A stretch of 64,000 nt of DNA from Pseudomonas sp. UBA5706. Its GTDB lineage: Bacteria; Pseudomonadota; Gammaproteobacteria; Pseudomonadales; Pseudomonadaceae. Where the stretch lies: the NCBI RefSeq assembly GCF_002419965.1, contig NZ_DIHC01000007.1:124001-188000 (forward strand). Reading direction: 5' to 3'. Made by a program: the position numbers and the translations under genes. The notes beneath the pieces were generated by a model. That model searched no databases and was not told the DNA's origin. It was given only the letters and a program-made list of their open reading frames with translations. Shown here piece by piece: positions 63,383 to 64,000 of the stretch; the first letter of the stretch is position 1; every line of letters begins with the position of its first letter.

Positions 63383-64000
63383 CTACCGGTGTTGGCGCTT
63401 GATTGTAGTCGAAGTCATAGCAGTCGTTGTTTCCGGAACCTGGGAAGGTGCCATGGCCAACGCACGCTTGGCTTCAATGAAGGTCCGGGCCCAGTATGCA
63501 TCGTCAAGGCTGTCGACACGCACACCACCGCTGCGGCGGCTGCTGGAGTGGATGAACTGATCATCGCCCAGATAGATACCCGCATGGCTGACACGACCAC
63601 GGCCCGCGGTGCTGAAGAACAGCAGGTCGCCTGGCTTGAGGTCATTGCGTTTGATCAGCGGGGCATCAATGTTGATCATCTCGCGTGACGAGCGTGGCAG
63701 GCTCATCCCGGCTTCTTCACGGAACAGGTAGCCGATAAAGCCACTGCAATCGAAACCGGAAGTGGTCGAGGTGCCGCCGAACCGGTAACGGGTGCCGATC
63801 AGCGATTTACCACGTTCCAGGATGCTGTCAGCCAACACTGGAAGACGGTACGGCTTGGCGTCTGCAAACTGAGCCAGTTCGTCTTCGGTGGCGATTTCGT
63901 CGTCCAGAACGGAAGCCGAATAAACCGCTCGCTTGGCGGTCTGAGCGGTGACAGAGTCCTTGAATTGCGGATTCTGCGACAGCTGTTGCGACGCTGGCAT
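63383..64000 (-). CDS. NlpC/P60 family peptidase, 5' end beyond the window
   Basis: At least 205 residues of a second C40 peptidase. The catalytic Cys is in SGFDCSGFIGYL, His in RVSHAGIYLG and the third position in FIHSSSRRSGG, as in its neighbour. The visible N-terminus (MPASQQLSQNPQ) has no signal peptide and continues to the window edge, so the true start is probably upstream. The two genes are paralogues transcribed in the same direction; a terminator separates them. Confidence 0.85.
   Translation of the reverse strand: MPASQQLSQNPQFKDSVTAQTAKRAVYSASVLDDEIATEDELAQFADAKPYRLPVLADSILERGKSLIGTRYRFGGTSTTSGFDCSGFIGYLFREEAGMSLPRSSREMINIDAPLIKRNDLKPGDLLFFSTAGRGRVSHAGIYLGDDQFIHSSSRRSGGVRVDSLDDAYWARTFIEAKRALAMAPSQVPETTTAMTSTTIKRQHR

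Overview
The window is chromosomal DNA of a Pseudomonas, most likely of the fluorescens/syringae lineages. The evidence is the gene order mtnA-gyrA-serC-pheA-hisC-(tyrA-aroA)-cmk-rpsA-ihfB, the order ubiG-mupP-yciK, the fused tyrA-aroA gene, a GyrA with Thr83/Asp87 and a long acidic insert in its C-terminal domain, and REP-type palindromes. Species level is inference. No rRNA, tRNA, IS element, prophage or CRISPR array was seen.

Layout. (1) 1-3.6 kb: dsbD - tlpA-like - dsbG thiol-redox operon, with the first codons of a divergent gene that looks like a response regulator. (2) 3.7-6.6 kb: a TetR regulator convergent with a two-gene SDR / beta-ketoacyl-ACP synthase operon. (3) 6.7-12.5 kb, minus strand: comEA-like, wbpM, wbpL-type transferase, manB/cpsG-type phosphomannomutase, lapA-domain protein and ihfB. 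This is the classic ihfB-wbpM O-antigen position, here almost empty. (4) 13-25.6 kb, minus strand: rpsA, cmk, tyrA-aroA, hisC, pheA, serC, gyrA, mtnA. (5) 25.8-29.5 kb, plus strand: MTA/SAH deaminase, ubiG, mupP, yciK-like SDR, then a scrap of a GGEEF domain. (6) 29.7-40.2 kb: a block matching P. aeruginosa PA0853-PA0862: heme-oxygenase-fold protein, RbdA-like GGDEF-EAL protein, ABC exporter, DsbA-family protein, trhO, bolA, DUF2059 protein, then fumC and a quinone/FMN reductase on the other strand. (7) 40.4-47.5 kb: DUF6316 and DTW proteins, then a guanidinobutyrate locus (LysR regulator, gbuA, Na+/solute symporter), an ACP-like gene behind a structured leader, a 40-codon PA1414-like gene (the locus that makes the sRNA SicX in P. 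aeruginosa), and an NCS1 permease. (8) 47.9-52.7 kb: rmuC, two small unknown proteins and a FadL-type outer-membrane porin. (9) 52.9-62.1 kb, minus strand: an almost fully overlapping cobalamin operon cobO-cobB-bluB-cbiB-cobD-cobQ-cobU-cobT-cobC-cobS under a cobalamin riboswitch. (10) 62.2-64 kb: an internally deleted sorbosone-dehydrogenase-like lipoprotein gene and two NlpC/P60 hydrolases, the last cut by the window edge.

How the parts work together. The tyrA-aroA/pheA/hisC/serC block links shikimate-derived aromatic amino acids with serine and histidine synthesis. mtnA and the MTA deaminase, divergent neighbours, both act in methylthioadenosine salvage. GbuA would cleave 4-guanidinobutyrate to 4-aminobutyrate and urea, with nearby permeases for uptake. 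The cob operon runs from cobyrinate adenosylation and amidation through DMB synthesis and nucleotide-loop assembly.

The least ordinary parts are: the leader at 45160-45281, which can fold in two exclusive ways, one of which hides the ribosome-binding site; the unannotated 40-codon SicX/PA1414-like gene; the stripped O-antigen locus with an ops/JUMPstart-like motif; and two gene remnants. Comparisons with P. aeruginosa locus tags are from memory and were not checked by search.
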